Origin: an uncultured Clostridia bacterium | GTDB lineage: Bacteria; Bacillota; Clostridia; Christensenellales; Borkfalkiaceae | Direction: 5' to 3' | Assembly (NCBI GenBank): GCA_934271275.1 | Contig: CAKQRD010000022.1 | Span: 1-28,990 of the forward strand | Length of the DNA stretch: 28,990 nt | Shown here: piece by piece, positions 1 through 7,082 of the stretch | How the letters are laid out: the number at the start of each line of letters is the position of its first letter | How positions within the stretch are numbered: position 1 is the stretch's first letter | Notes under the pieces: generated by a model | What the model was told of the DNA's origin: nothing | Seen by the model: only the letters and a program-made list of their open reading frames with translations | The model's database searches: none | Position numbers and translations under genes: made by a program

Positions 1-221
1 AAAAACAATTATCTGAAGCAAGTCCTATTGCGCCTCTACTTAAATACTACTTTTATCCGTTGCCTTTATTTCATCTTTCGTCCCGAAATAAATTTTTTCA
101 CATTTATTTTTTAATAATTTTTGCTTTTTACGATTACTAAATTCTACTTATTCATCTTTTAATCACTGCACTCCCATTTTTTGGGAGTGCGAAGCTTTCA
201 TTAAACAGTAAAATAGTATCT
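1..221. other. AT-rich non-coding stretch at the left edge
   Basis: No gene can be supported here. Two plus-strand frames stay open from the window edge for about 37 and 49 codons, so the 3' end of an upstream gene may be present, but neither translation is recognisable. The only clear structure is the hairpin at 168-190 just before the first gene. Confidence 0.5.
168..190 (+). repeat. Perfect 9-bp hairpin in front of the small HTH gene
   Basis: GCACTCCCA pairs perfectly with TGGGAGTGC around a five-T loop. It lies 31 bases before the ATG at 222. There is no T-run on the far side of the stem in either direction, so it is not a typical intrinsic terminator. It sits where the -35 region of a promoter would lie if the TAAAAT at 210-215 is a -10 box. 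The broken second copy at 2411 keeps the left arm but has lost the right arm, so its hairpin no longer forms. Confidence 0.6.
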
Positions 222-554
222 ATGAAAGGTTATACTTATGATAAGTCGTTAAGCGAGAAAGAAGAACAAATATTATCGCTTGTTTACTCGGGTAATAGTC
301 ATTACCTGAACGCTTTTAACTTCGTTCATAAGTTTTACAGAATAAATTATCGCTTACATAAATCTAATCACCTTTCGGTGTTTAAGACCGTTTATATTGA
401 AAAATCAAAACTGCCCGCATGGAAACTTGCGAGCAGTTGCAATATTGCGCAAAGTACCCTGTTCAGATTAAGAAACGAAATTGTTGAATGTTTTTACGCC
501 TGTTTAGAAGACGAACGAAACACGTTAAAAGAAATAGCCGTTACTATGGACTGA
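222..554 (+). CDS. Small helix-turn-helix protein, phage/mobile-element type
   Basis: This 110-residue protein has no named relative I can identify with certainty. Residues around 65-92 (LPAWKLASSCNIAQSTLFR and following) read as a helix-turn-helix like those of sigma region 4 or ArpU-type late regulators of phages and integrative elements. DNA binding is therefore likely; the target is unknown. No Shine-Dalgarno sequence precedes the ATG, but a TAAAAT lies seven bases upstream, which could be a -10 box giving an almost leaderless mRNA. The stop is four bases before the next gene, so the two genes are probably co-expressed. A deleted copy of this gene is at 2465-2577. Confidence 0.65.
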   Translation: MKGYTYDKSLSEKEEQILSLVYSGNSHYLNAFNFVHKFYRINYRLHKSNHLSVFKTVYIEKSKLPAWKLASSCNIAQSTLFRLRNEIVECFYACLEDERNTLKEIAVTMD

Positions 555-558
555 TTTT

Positions 559-756
559 ATGAACGCGGAAGAAACGATTATTTACCTTATACAATTATAC
601 ACTCAATATTTAGAAGAACTAAACGCTATACCTCGCAACGATTTTACTATCGGAGAAATGACCGCTTACGTCGAAACGCTCGAAATACTTCAACGCTGGG
701 AAAAAGCAAATCATCACGGTTTAGACTTCGTTATTGAAGATAAATATAAAATTTAA
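559..756 (+). CDS. Hypothetical 65-residue protein, partner of the HTH gene
   Basis: I do not recognise this small acidic, probably helical protein. It has no signal peptide or membrane segment. It starts four bases after the stop of the HTH gene, and the same spacing and start are kept in the damaged copy at 2582. The pair therefore moved or was duplicated as a unit. A role linked to the HTH protein is an inference from position only. Confidence 0.55.
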   Translation: MNAEETIIYLIQLYTQYLEELNAIPRNDFTIGEMTAYVETLEILQRWEKANHHGLDFVIEDKYKI

Positions 757-801
757 TATTTTTACTGACAATTACCTAATAACATTAAAGTAATATATAA
801 A

Positions 802-843
802 AATAACGTGCGATACAAGGTTTTCCCCATATTGCACGTTATT
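802..843 (-). terminator. Intrinsic terminator of the ATPase gene
   Basis: Bases 802-815 and 830-843 form a 14-bp stem with a single G-U pair. Read on the minus strand, the stem is followed directly by TTTTTATA. It begins 34 bases beyond the ATPase stop codon at 877, which is where an intrinsic terminator is expected. Confidence 0.8.
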
Positions 844-876
844 GGCATTTTTACTGTTACAAGAGCGGTTTATCTT

Positions 877-2205
877 TTACAAAAACATTACCATATAATG
901 TGGCAAGGTATATTTCACGCCGTTAACGCCATTTCTTCCTCCTATCAATTTATACGCAATGTTCGGCGAAAAATCTTTTATAAACGTGTTGAGAGAAACC
1001 GAGGCAGTGTTGCCCGCTTTTACTTCTATCGGTACGGTACCCGAATTTTTTTCTATTATAAACTCTATTTCGTGACTATCGTCCGGTTTATAATAATAAA
1101 GCGCATATCCCCTTTTTACAAGGCATTCGGCGATAACGTTTTCGTATATGCCTCCCTTGGCATTACCCTTAATGGTATTGTTGAGAATCGCAAGTTTTAT
1201 TTCCGTGCCGTACATTCGAGTAAGCAAACCCGTATCGTTTATATATAGCTTAAACTGATTTTCGTCTGCATTAGCCATCAACGGCAAATACGGTTCTCTG
1301 ACGTTATAACAAGCGTTAACTATATTAGCGTCTTTCAGCCACTTTATGCTGCCGCCGAATTTCCTTCTCGTCTGCCCCTTTTCCACCGTAGAATATTGAA
1401 ATTTTTTAATTTCTCTCGCCAGCTGCTTCGGTACGGCGTCGTAACACATTCTGACATATTGTTTTTCTTTTCCTTTTGCGTGCTTGGAAATATCGTCCTG
1501 ATATTCCGCCAGAATATCGGCTTGAATCCTTGCCACTCGATTAAAATCCTTATTCTCGGCAAAATCGGCAACAACCTCGGGCATTCCGCCGACAACCATA
1601 AACTCACGGAAAAGCATTTCATATCTGTTATGAATACTTTCAGGAATTTGTTCCCCGCTATCTAAATACCCTTCGAGTTCTGCAATAGTTTCTTCTTTAT
1701 ACCCGTAAGCCCACAAAAATTCCTCAAAATCCAGCGACCGCATTTCTATCTGCCTTTCGTATCCGACCGGTATCGAACTCGGCGTTTCAACACTATCGTC
1801 GTCATCGTCGCCATAAGATAGCCCAAGCAACGAACCGGAGGAAATTACGTCGTATCTCATATCGTCCGCCAAAAATTTTATCGCCGTCCTCGCGTTGCCG
1901 CAATATTGAATCTCATCTAAAAATATTAGAGTGTCGCCGCGAATCAACTCTATCTCCGGCATATTTGCCGTCATCCGCTTGTATATTTCTTCGGCGGACA
2001 ATTCTCCGTTAAAAATCGCCTTCAAATTCGGCTGCCTGAAAAAATCTATATAAATAAAAGACCTATATTCCGCTTTTCCGAATGCCTTCACTATATACGA
2101 TTTTCCCACCTGTCTTGCTCCTTTAACAAGAAGGCATTTTTTTAACCCATTTTTGCGCTCGCTTCTCCATTCCAAAAGTTCACTATACACCTTTCTTTTA
2201 AGCAT
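877..2205 (-). CDS. AAA_14 / DUF4143 family ATPase
   Basis: This 442-residue protein belongs to the widespread bacterial AAA_14 plus DUF4143 ATPases, whose cellular role is poorly known. Walker A is GARQVGKS (residues 29-36) and Walker B is LIFLDE (93-98). The C-terminal DUF4143 part carries a PD-(D/E)XK-like pattern (EIEFI...PIEVKAG). I chose the ATG at 2205, although the frame stays open to 2316, because it has a ribosome binding site (AGAGGTG, 2211-2217) and a consensus promoter directly upstream that overlaps the extended frame. It is transcribed against the small cassette genes, has its own terminator, and sits between the two cassette copies. This suggests an independently acquired gene. 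Confidence 0.9.
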   Translation of the reverse strand: MLKRKVYSELLEWRSERKNGLKKCLLVKGARQVGKSYIVKAFGKAEYRSFIYIDFFRQPNLKAIFNGELSAEEIYKRMTANMPEIELIRGDTLIFLDEIQYCGNARTAIKFLADDMRYDVISSGSLLGLSYGDDDDDSVETPSSIPVGYERQIEMRSLDFEEFLWAYGYKEETIAELEGYLDSGEQIPESIHNRYEMLFREFMVVGGMPEVVADFAENKDFNRVARIQADILAEYQDDISKHAKGKEKQYVRMCYDAVPKQLAREIKKFQYSTVEKGQTRRKFGGSIKWLKDANIVNACYNVREPYLPLMANADENQFKLYINDTGLLTRMYGTEIKLAILNNTIKGNAKGGIYENVIAECLVKRGYALYYYKPDDSHEIEFIIEKNSGTVPIEVKAGNTASVSLNTFIKDFSPNIAYKLIGGRNGVNGVKYTLPHYMVMFL

Positions 2206-2226
2206 ATTTTCACCTCTACATAGAGA

Positions 2227-2255
2227 ATTATAAATCAATTTTAATATATAGTCAA
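2227..2255 (-). promoter_or_regulatory. Consensus SigA promoter of the ATPase gene
   Basis: On the minus strand TTGACT (2255-2250) is separated by exactly 17 bases from TATAAT (2232-2227). The expected transcription start, near 2220, leaves a leader of about 15 bases that just contains the AGAGGTG ribosome binding site before the ATG at 2205. This fixes the ATPase start. Confidence 0.88.
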
Positions 2256-2258
2256 GTA

Positions 2259-2338
2259 TTTTGCATAAAATCTGGATATCAAATTGCGCATTTTTGCATA
2301 AAATCAGACTGCACATTTTGGATTTTTTGCATAAAATC
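2259..2338. repeat. Three 14-bp direct repeats at 33-bp spacing (candidate operator)
   Basis: TTTTGCATAAAATC occurs at 2259-2272, 2292-2305 and 2325-2338, so each start is exactly 33 bases from the next. Weaker half-copies (TTGCGCATTTTT, CTGCACATTTTGG) lie between them. On the minus strand the nearest copy ends three bases before the -35 box of the ATPase promoter. Spacing of about three helical turns places the copies on nearly the same DNA face, as for binding sites of a regulator or iterons. The 14-bp unit with 19-bp intervals is too short for a CRISPR array. Confidence 0.85.
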
Positions 2339-2410
2339 GGAATAGTGTCATTTAGAAAGATGTTTATAAGTTTCGCTTATCTTGCGGTATTTTTTTCTCT
2401 TCCGTTTTCC

Positions 2411-2639
2411 GCACTCCCATTTTTTTGGAATACAAAGCTTTTATTAAATATTAAAATAGTATTTATGAAAGGTTATACTTACGATAAGTCGTTAAGCGAG
2501 AAGGAAAATCAAATATTATCGCTTGTTTAGAAAACGAACAAAATATGCTAAAGGAAATAGCCGTTACGATGGACTGATTTTATGAACGCAGAAGAAACGA
2601 TTGTTTATCTTATACAATTATACACTCAAAATTTAGAAG
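2411..2639 (+). repeat. Direct repeat, copy B (deleted two-gene cassette)
   Basis: This is the second, shortened copy of the cassette at 168-616. Upstream, the left hairpin arm GCACTCCCA and the AT-rich leader are kept, but the right arm has changed. One internal 220-bp deletion and scattered point changes separate it from copy A; from the HTH start to the end of homology there is no other length change. Confidence 0.88.
2465..2577 (+). pseudogene. Deleted copy of the small HTH gene
   Basis: The first 21 codons and the last 16 or so match the intact gene at 222-554, but the middle 220 bases are missing. The joint lies on TGTTTA (2524-2529), a hexamer present at both ends of the missing segment in the intact copy (281-286 and 501-506). 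Because 220 is not a multiple of three, the frame shifts and an in-frame TAG appears at once. The helix-turn-helix is lost, so the remnant cannot work. Confidence 0.85.
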
Positions 2640-2650
2640 GGCTTTACTGA
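2582..2650 (+). pseudogene. Truncated copy of the 65-residue partner gene
   Basis: The first 19 codons match the gene at 559-756 with the same four-base gap to the gene before it. Homology stops at 2639 and a TGA follows at 2648, leaving a 22-residue remnant. It ends 57 bases before the stop of the first gene of the glycan locus, so this is the boundary between accessory DNA and the locus. Confidence 0.75.
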
Positions 2651-2706
2651 ATACTTTTAAAACACATAGAGAGCGACATACAACAAAATTCGTTTTTCGG
2701 CTATAA

Positions 2707-4809
2707 CTACGAAATTTCTGCCATTACGACGGAGAGTGCGGGAATTTCTATTGTTCTACCCCTTTTTGCCGTTTTTAATTTGTCGTCGAAATAGAAGGTT
2801 ACTTCTCTCGACAGTTCCGCCGTAACCTTGTGAAAATTGTAATTTATGAGAAACTGAACGGTTTTGCCGCGATATTCGTATGCGGAAGATGTAACTTCGG
2901 GCACTTTCAGATAGCTTCTTTCGTCCTCTAATTTATATTTATTCTCTCCGCAAACGAAGGTCAAGGGTTTTACCGCCCGCCCGAAATGCAGATAGTTTTT
3001 TCCGCCCCTTTTCCGCCAGCCGTTAAGCGTTTTCATAAAAGGATAGGCTACGGCTTTATCCACGTTCCGCTCTCTCGGAGAAATCCAGTCGCACCAAGAA
3101 AAAAGCATTTCGCCGTCACCTAAAAATACCGCCGAAAGCGCGTCGCCCGCCGCAAAGCCGTAAGCAAGACGCATCGTAAAATTCGTTTCGTTTTTCTCTA
3201 TCATCGAGCATATCTGATTTCCCATAAAATTGTTAACGTATTCGTGATAAAGATAAGAATAAACGGGTATCGGCGTGCCGATATAATAATTCAGTTCAAA
3301 ACGGTTGTCGCTGAACGCAAGCCGCGATATAAACGGTTCTGCCGCGGCGGACTCGCAACCGAAAACCGCGCCGTAACGGTCTATTCCGTCTATAAGCCGA
3401 TTAACGCTTTCCGCCTGCCACTTTCCGGGCGCGGGAACGTGTCCGTGCCTCGAACTGTAACAAAAATAAGAATTGCCGCCGTGATTCTGGTCGAGAATCT
3501 GAACGTAATCCACGCCGCTTTTACAAATTTTTTCCGTCTCTTCTTTGATGATTCTGCAAGTCTTTTCACACGCGGGACATAAATCCGCGCCGTCACGTTG
3601 TCCTTTGCAGATTTTACTCGAAAAGCTTTCGTCGCTGTTCGCGCAAACAGCTTCCGCCACGCCATCCCTCTCGAAGTTTGCAACGCGGTCGTATTCTTTT
3701 ATCGTATTGCTTTTAAGTGTATACCCGAGTCCGCTGCAATAAAGCCCCACGAGCATATCCCTCGCGTGGGCAGCGGAAACGAATTTCTTAAAAACCTCTT
3801 CTCCTCCGTAAGGCGGATACGAATAGGGCGGACACCAAGGCGCGGTGCCTTCCCAGTGCATTAAAAGAGCCATAACCTTGCTCTCCGTTTTTTCCGCCAG
3901 ATCTGATAAAAACGGCAAAGCCTTTTCGTACGGATAAAACCCGTTCGGCGACATATCTCCGGTATCGCGCGTTCCTCGCACGGGGTAAATCGCGACGAGC
4001 GGCGACTCCTCGTACCACTTCGGCAAAGACTCGTTATCCTCTATCTTTTTAAGCCCTTCCGGAAGATGCGAGGTAAACCATTCTCTGTAGATTTCGCACG
4101 CATCGTGCCAGTCTCCGTCGTAAAAAGACAGAACGCAATCGAACGGCATAGTATAGCTTTTGCCGTAATCAACGTTGCAAAAAACGCGCGTCTGTATCTT
4201 GATGTTTTCGCCGTGATAACGAAAATCTATATGTTTCGTAGTACGCTCTTCGTCAAATAATCCCGAAAATATCCCCGCACCGTTTAAGCCGTACGCGATA
4301 AATTGCGAGCAGATAACGTTCGGAAAAATATCGAAAAGGCTTTCGGAAGGATAATCCGGTTCTTTATAGCAAAGCGGCATACTCTCGCGCATACGCATAT
4401 CGGTAACGAGTCCGCCCTCGTTGAACGGAAACACTATTTCGCCGCGCCCACCTTCTTCTCCTTTTAATTTTCCGTACACGCAAAACGACGGAAGCTCCGC
4501 CCATTCGAGCAGCTCGTCCGTTTTGTTTTCCGCGTTAAGACGAAAAGCAAGCCCTCCGTTCTTTTCTTCTACTATTAACCCAACGCAAATTTCGTCGTTT
4601 TCGTACGTAGCAATCTTGCCGTCAAAACCGGTAAAGCGAAATTTTTCCGCGTCGAAAATACGGGAGCTTCCGTCGCGGCGGCGAAGCTTTATCGCGAAAA
4701 GGCTCACCGTTCCGCTCACAAACTCATTTTCTTTATAAAACGCGCTCGTTATAGCCGCCTTTTCAAAATCGACGGTTATTTTCCCTCCGTTTTTAAAGGA
4801 ATAAATCAT
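2707..4809 (-). CDS. Putative cytoplasmic glycoside hydrolase, DUF6259-like TIM barrel
   Basis: This 700-residue protein has no signal peptide. Residues 1-250 look like a beta-sandwich and about 260-620 like a TIM barrel, followed by a small C-terminal beta domain. The layout matches DUF6259-type proteins, which are related to glycosidase barrels; the family assignment is from memory and moderate. Candidate catalytic acids are D440 in YVQILDQNHGG and E486 in VFGCESAAAEP, placed as strand-end residues of a retaining barrel would be. A ribosome binding site (GAGGAG) precedes the ATG. It follows the GH112 gene by 28 bases in the same direction, so the two probably act on the same imported glycan. 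The exact linkage is unknown. Confidence 0.75.
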   Translation of the reverse strand: MIYSFKNGGKITVDFEKAAITSAFYKENEFVSGTVSLFAIKLRRRDGSSRIFDAEKFRFTGFDGKIATYENDEICVGLIVEEKNGGLAFRLNAENKTDELLEWAELPSFCVYGKLKGEEGGRGEIVFPFNEGGLVTDMRMRESMPLCYKEPDYPSESLFDIFPNVICSQFIAYGLNGAGIFSGLFDEERTTKHIDFRYHGENIKIQTRVFCNVDYGKSYTMPFDCVLSFYDGDWHDACEIYREWFTSHLPEGLKKIEDNESLPKWYEESPLVAIYPVRGTRDTGDMSPNGFYPYEKALPFLSDLAEKTESKVMALLMHWEGTAPWCPPYSYPPYGGEEVFKKFVSAAHARDMLVGLYCSGLGYTLKSNTIKEYDRVANFERDGVAEAVCANSDESFSSKICKGQRDGADLCPACEKTCRIIKEETEKICKSGVDYVQILDQNHGGNSYFCYSSRHGHVPAPGKWQAESVNRLIDGIDRYGAVFGCESAAAEPFISRLAFSDNRFELNYYIGTPIPVYSYLYHEYVNNFMGNQICSMIEKNETNFTMRLAYGFAAGDALSAVFLGDGEMLFSWCDWISPRERNVDKAVAYPFMKTLNGWRKRGGKNYLHFGRAVKPLTFVCGENKYKLEDERSYLKVPEVTSSAYEYRGKTVQFLINYNFHKVTAELSREVTFYFDDKLKTAKRGRTIEIPALSVVMAEIS

Positions 4810-4837
4810 ATACGTTCTCCTCTTCTTTCGGTTTTGA

Positions 4838-6994
4838 TTATTCTTTTATCCATCTTACTTCCATAGGTTTAAGGGTAAGTTCGGTTTTTACGCCTTTTTC
4901 GTCGTAAAACTCCGTTCTCTGCTCCGTTTTCGCGTTGTTTATCACCGCGTACTTCCCGCTCGCGGGATAATAATTACATTCCGTGTTCTCGTTCGTCGAA
5001 TAACATTCGTAAAGATTCTTGTTCGCCACCCTGCACATCGCTTTGTATAGGAGCCGCGAATTTTGGAAGCTATACGGTATTCCCGTTATATAAAAACTCC
5101 TGCCCTTCCCGTACTCGTTTATCGCCATCTTCACTTCGCCCACGTTCACGCTTCTCTTAAACCTGTCGGAAAAAGTTATATCCAAAACCTTCGTTCCGTC
5201 AAGAGCGTATATATTCTTCTTATCCTCGCCGTAGTCGATTTCTTTTAACCCTTCCGTCAGCTCGTCCGATTGTTTTTGTATATTATACTTGTCGTTAGAT
5301 AAGGTATAACCTATCTCCTCGTCTACTCCGAGTACGTCCGCAAGCCGGAAATATCTTCCGTTTCCTTCGCAAGCCGTGGGTTCTCCTACGCCGATAAATC
5401 CTCCGCCTTCGTATACGAACTTCCTTATCGAAACCTGTAATCTCTCTCCCTTCCACTCTTCTCCGCCGGAAAACGCGGTATATGCGTCGCCCGCGTTGAT
5501 TATCACGTCTATTCCTTTCGGTACTCCGTTTTTAACCTCGTCGAAAGATAAAAACTCTATATCTACGGGAAGCCCCGAAATCGCTTCTAATATCCCCTGA
5601 TAAGAATATATCTGCTGATACCACAGCTCGTGCGCCACCATATGGCTCATCCAACTGCGCTTTTTTCCCCAAGCGTTGAGTAATCCCGCTTTCAGTCTGC
5701 ACCAAGGCTTTTTGTTGTCTATCGCTTCGTATATCGTTCTGAATTCGTCCGCTATTTCCTCTACTCTGTCGATAAAAGAGGGGAATTTCGCCGCAAGCGA
5801 AAGATACCCCCCGAATCCCATTCTGTCGAGCGGTTTTCTCATCATCGCTCGGCGCGCCGTAAGCCAGTTTTTATTAAGCTCCGCAACCGCGTTTTCCTCG
5901 TTTCCGTCAAAGAACGTATCTGGGAAGAAGTACGGCAAAAACCTCCCTTCGCGGTATTTGACGTGCGGTATCTCGGACAGCATTCTCACGGTAACTCCGC
6001 CTCCGACGGAGCCTACCACCGCGTCCAAACCCATTTCCTTGAAATGCTCGCCGTAAGGCTCAGAACCTATCCAGTCGTCGCCCAGGAACATTATCGCTTC
6101 CTTGCCGTATTTATGACATATATCTACAAGTTCTTTTATGGTTTTACTTACAAACCGCTCCACGAAATCCATATACTTCTTGAATTTTTCCATGGGGTTA
6201 CGGAAGCAGTTATTGTAATACCCGCTGTCTACGAAATCCTCTGCAACGAGCTTTATTCCGCTTTCCTTTTCAAAGTCCTTGATAAGCACGGGATTTGCCG
6301 TCTGCGCATACCCGAACCATTCCACCTGCTTTTCTTTTCCTTTTTCGTTAAAAATAAGGGTGAACTGATAAAGGAAGGTAGTAAACCGCACGACGCTCGT
6401 TTCGGGGTGAGCCTTGCACCAGTTCTCCATATATTCCTTGATATATTCCTTCGTGGCGGGGAACGCGGGGTCGTACGTTAATTGCTTTTCGCAAGTCCAC
6501 TCGTTGGTCAGATAATTATATATCTGCACGGGGTGCCAAGTTACGCGGGCAAGGAATGTTACGGTATACTCGTGAAACGCCTTACAATTCTTAACGGTCG
6601 CTATTCCTTGTTTCTCGTCGTAACTCCATTCCTTCGTTTCTTCTCCCGTGGTTCTGTCAAACACCTGCCAGAGTTCCGAATAACCGTAATCGGGAGAAAA
6701 CTCGTCGCCTAAAAACCCTTTCATTATCTCTATTTCGAGGGTATTTTCGGTCGCTGAATTCCTTTCGGAAAGCAAGAATATTCTCTGCGCTTCTTCGGGG
6801 TGTTTCCTCGCCCAGTCGTTGTCTCCGCGGACTACGAAATATGTGTTGTATACCTTTCCGAATCTCTCGGGGTTATCGGGGAGCGCCGTTCCGTCGCAGT
6901 CGCGCACCGCGTCCGCTCCCCATTTCTTTGCTATTTTAAGACTTTCTTCCGCAAACGCCGCGTCCGCGGGTATCGTAAATCTTCCTTGCTTCAT
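4838..6994 (-). CDS. GH112 1,3-beta-galactosyl-N-acetylhexosamine-type phosphorylase
   Basis: This 718-residue protein matches glycoside hydrolase family 112 over its whole length. Such enzymes cleave beta-galactosides with phosphate to give galactose 1-phosphate; known members act on lacto-N-biose/galacto-N-biose or on galactosyl-rhamnose. The family's N-terminal RDCDGT block is at residues 31-36 and the catalytic-acid segment GDDWIGSEPYG at 305-315. It lacks a signal peptide and so acts in the cytoplasm. GH20 and GH38 enzymes in the same locus favour a galactosyl-HexNAc substrate, but substrate choice cannot be settled by eye. It lies beyond a strong terminator (7035-7064), so it may be expressed separately from the genes upstream. 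The ATG has GGAG 11 bases upstream. Confidence 0.92.
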   Translation of the reverse strand: MKQGRFTIPADAAFAEESLKIAKKWGADAVRDCDGTALPDNPERFGKVYNTYFVVRGDNDWARKHPEEAQRIFLLSERNSATENTLEIEIMKGFLGDEFSPDYGYSELWQVFDRTTGEETKEWSYDEKQGIATVKNCKAFHEYTVTFLARVTWHPVQIYNYLTNEWTCEKQLTYDPAFPATKEYIKEYMENWCKAHPETSVVRFTTFLYQFTLIFNEKGKEKQVEWFGYAQTANPVLIKDFEKESGIKLVAEDFVDSGYYNNCFRNPMEKFKKYMDFVERFVSKTIKELVDICHKYGKEAIMFLGDDWIGSEPYGEHFKEMGLDAVVGSVGGGVTVRMLSEIPHVKYREGRFLPYFFPDTFFDGNEENAVAELNKNWLTARRAMMRKPLDRMGFGGYLSLAAKFPSFIDRVEEIADEFRTIYEAIDNKKPWCRLKAGLLNAWGKKRSWMSHMVAHELWYQQIYSYQGILEAISGLPVDIEFLSFDEVKNGVPKGIDVIINAGDAYTAFSGGEEWKGERLQVSIRKFVYEGGGFIGVGEPTACEGNGRYFRLADVLGVDEEIGYTLSNDKYNIQKQSDELTEGLKEIDYGEDKKNIYALDGTKVLDITFSDRFKRSVNVGEVKMAINEYGKGRSFYITGIPYSFQNSRLLYKAMCRVANKNLYECYSTNENTECNYYPASGKYAVINNAKTEQRTEFYDEKGVKTELTLKPMEVRWIKE

Positions 6995-7034
6995 TGTTGC
7001 TTCTTCTCCGTCGTTTTTATAATATGCTTTTGCA

Positions 7035-7064
7035 AAAATAAGCTCGGACGCCCGAGCTTATTTT
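7035..7064. terminator. Bidirectional terminator-like hairpin inside the glycan locus
   Basis: A perfect 13-bp stem (7035-7047 with 7052-7064) has a four-base loop, ACGC. The stem is A-rich on one side and T-rich on the other, so both strands end in a T-run. On the minus strand it follows the 1376-residue gene's stop by 18 bases. It should separate the GH112/DUF6259 pair from the upstream genes, at least in part. Confidence 0.88.
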
Positions 7065-7082
7065 ATCGTTTAGTTTCGTTTT

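Larger units (their letters stand above)
168..616 (+). repeat. Direct repeat, copy A (intact two-gene cassette)
   Basis: This stretch is the intact copy of a repeat whose second copy is at 2411-2639. The match starts at the GCACTCCCA hairpin arm, runs through the whole HTH gene and stops 58 bases into the 65-residue gene. Copy B lacks the bases that correspond to 281-500 here. The two copies flank the minus-strand ATPase gene. Confidence 0.85.

Noticed and set aside
1..150. C-terminal end of an upstream plus-strand gene
   Set aside because: Two frames stay open from the edge but neither translation is recognisable in such AT-rich sequence, and the choice cannot be made without the upstream bases.
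808..1248. Plus-strand open frame of 146 codons opposite the ATPase
   Set aside because: It overlaps the ATPase terminator and C-terminus on the other strand and encodes no recognisable protein.
2206..2316. N-terminal extension of the ATPase frame up to 2316
   Set aside because: The extension overlaps the TTGACT/TATAAT promoter and two of the 33-bp-spaced repeats, whereas the ATG at 2205 has a good ribosome binding site. Its apparent 11-residue repeat (ILCK) is only the 33-bp DNA repeat being translated.
2259..2338. A CRISPR array
   Set aside because: The repeat is 14 bases with 19-base intervals, only three copies, and no cas gene is near.
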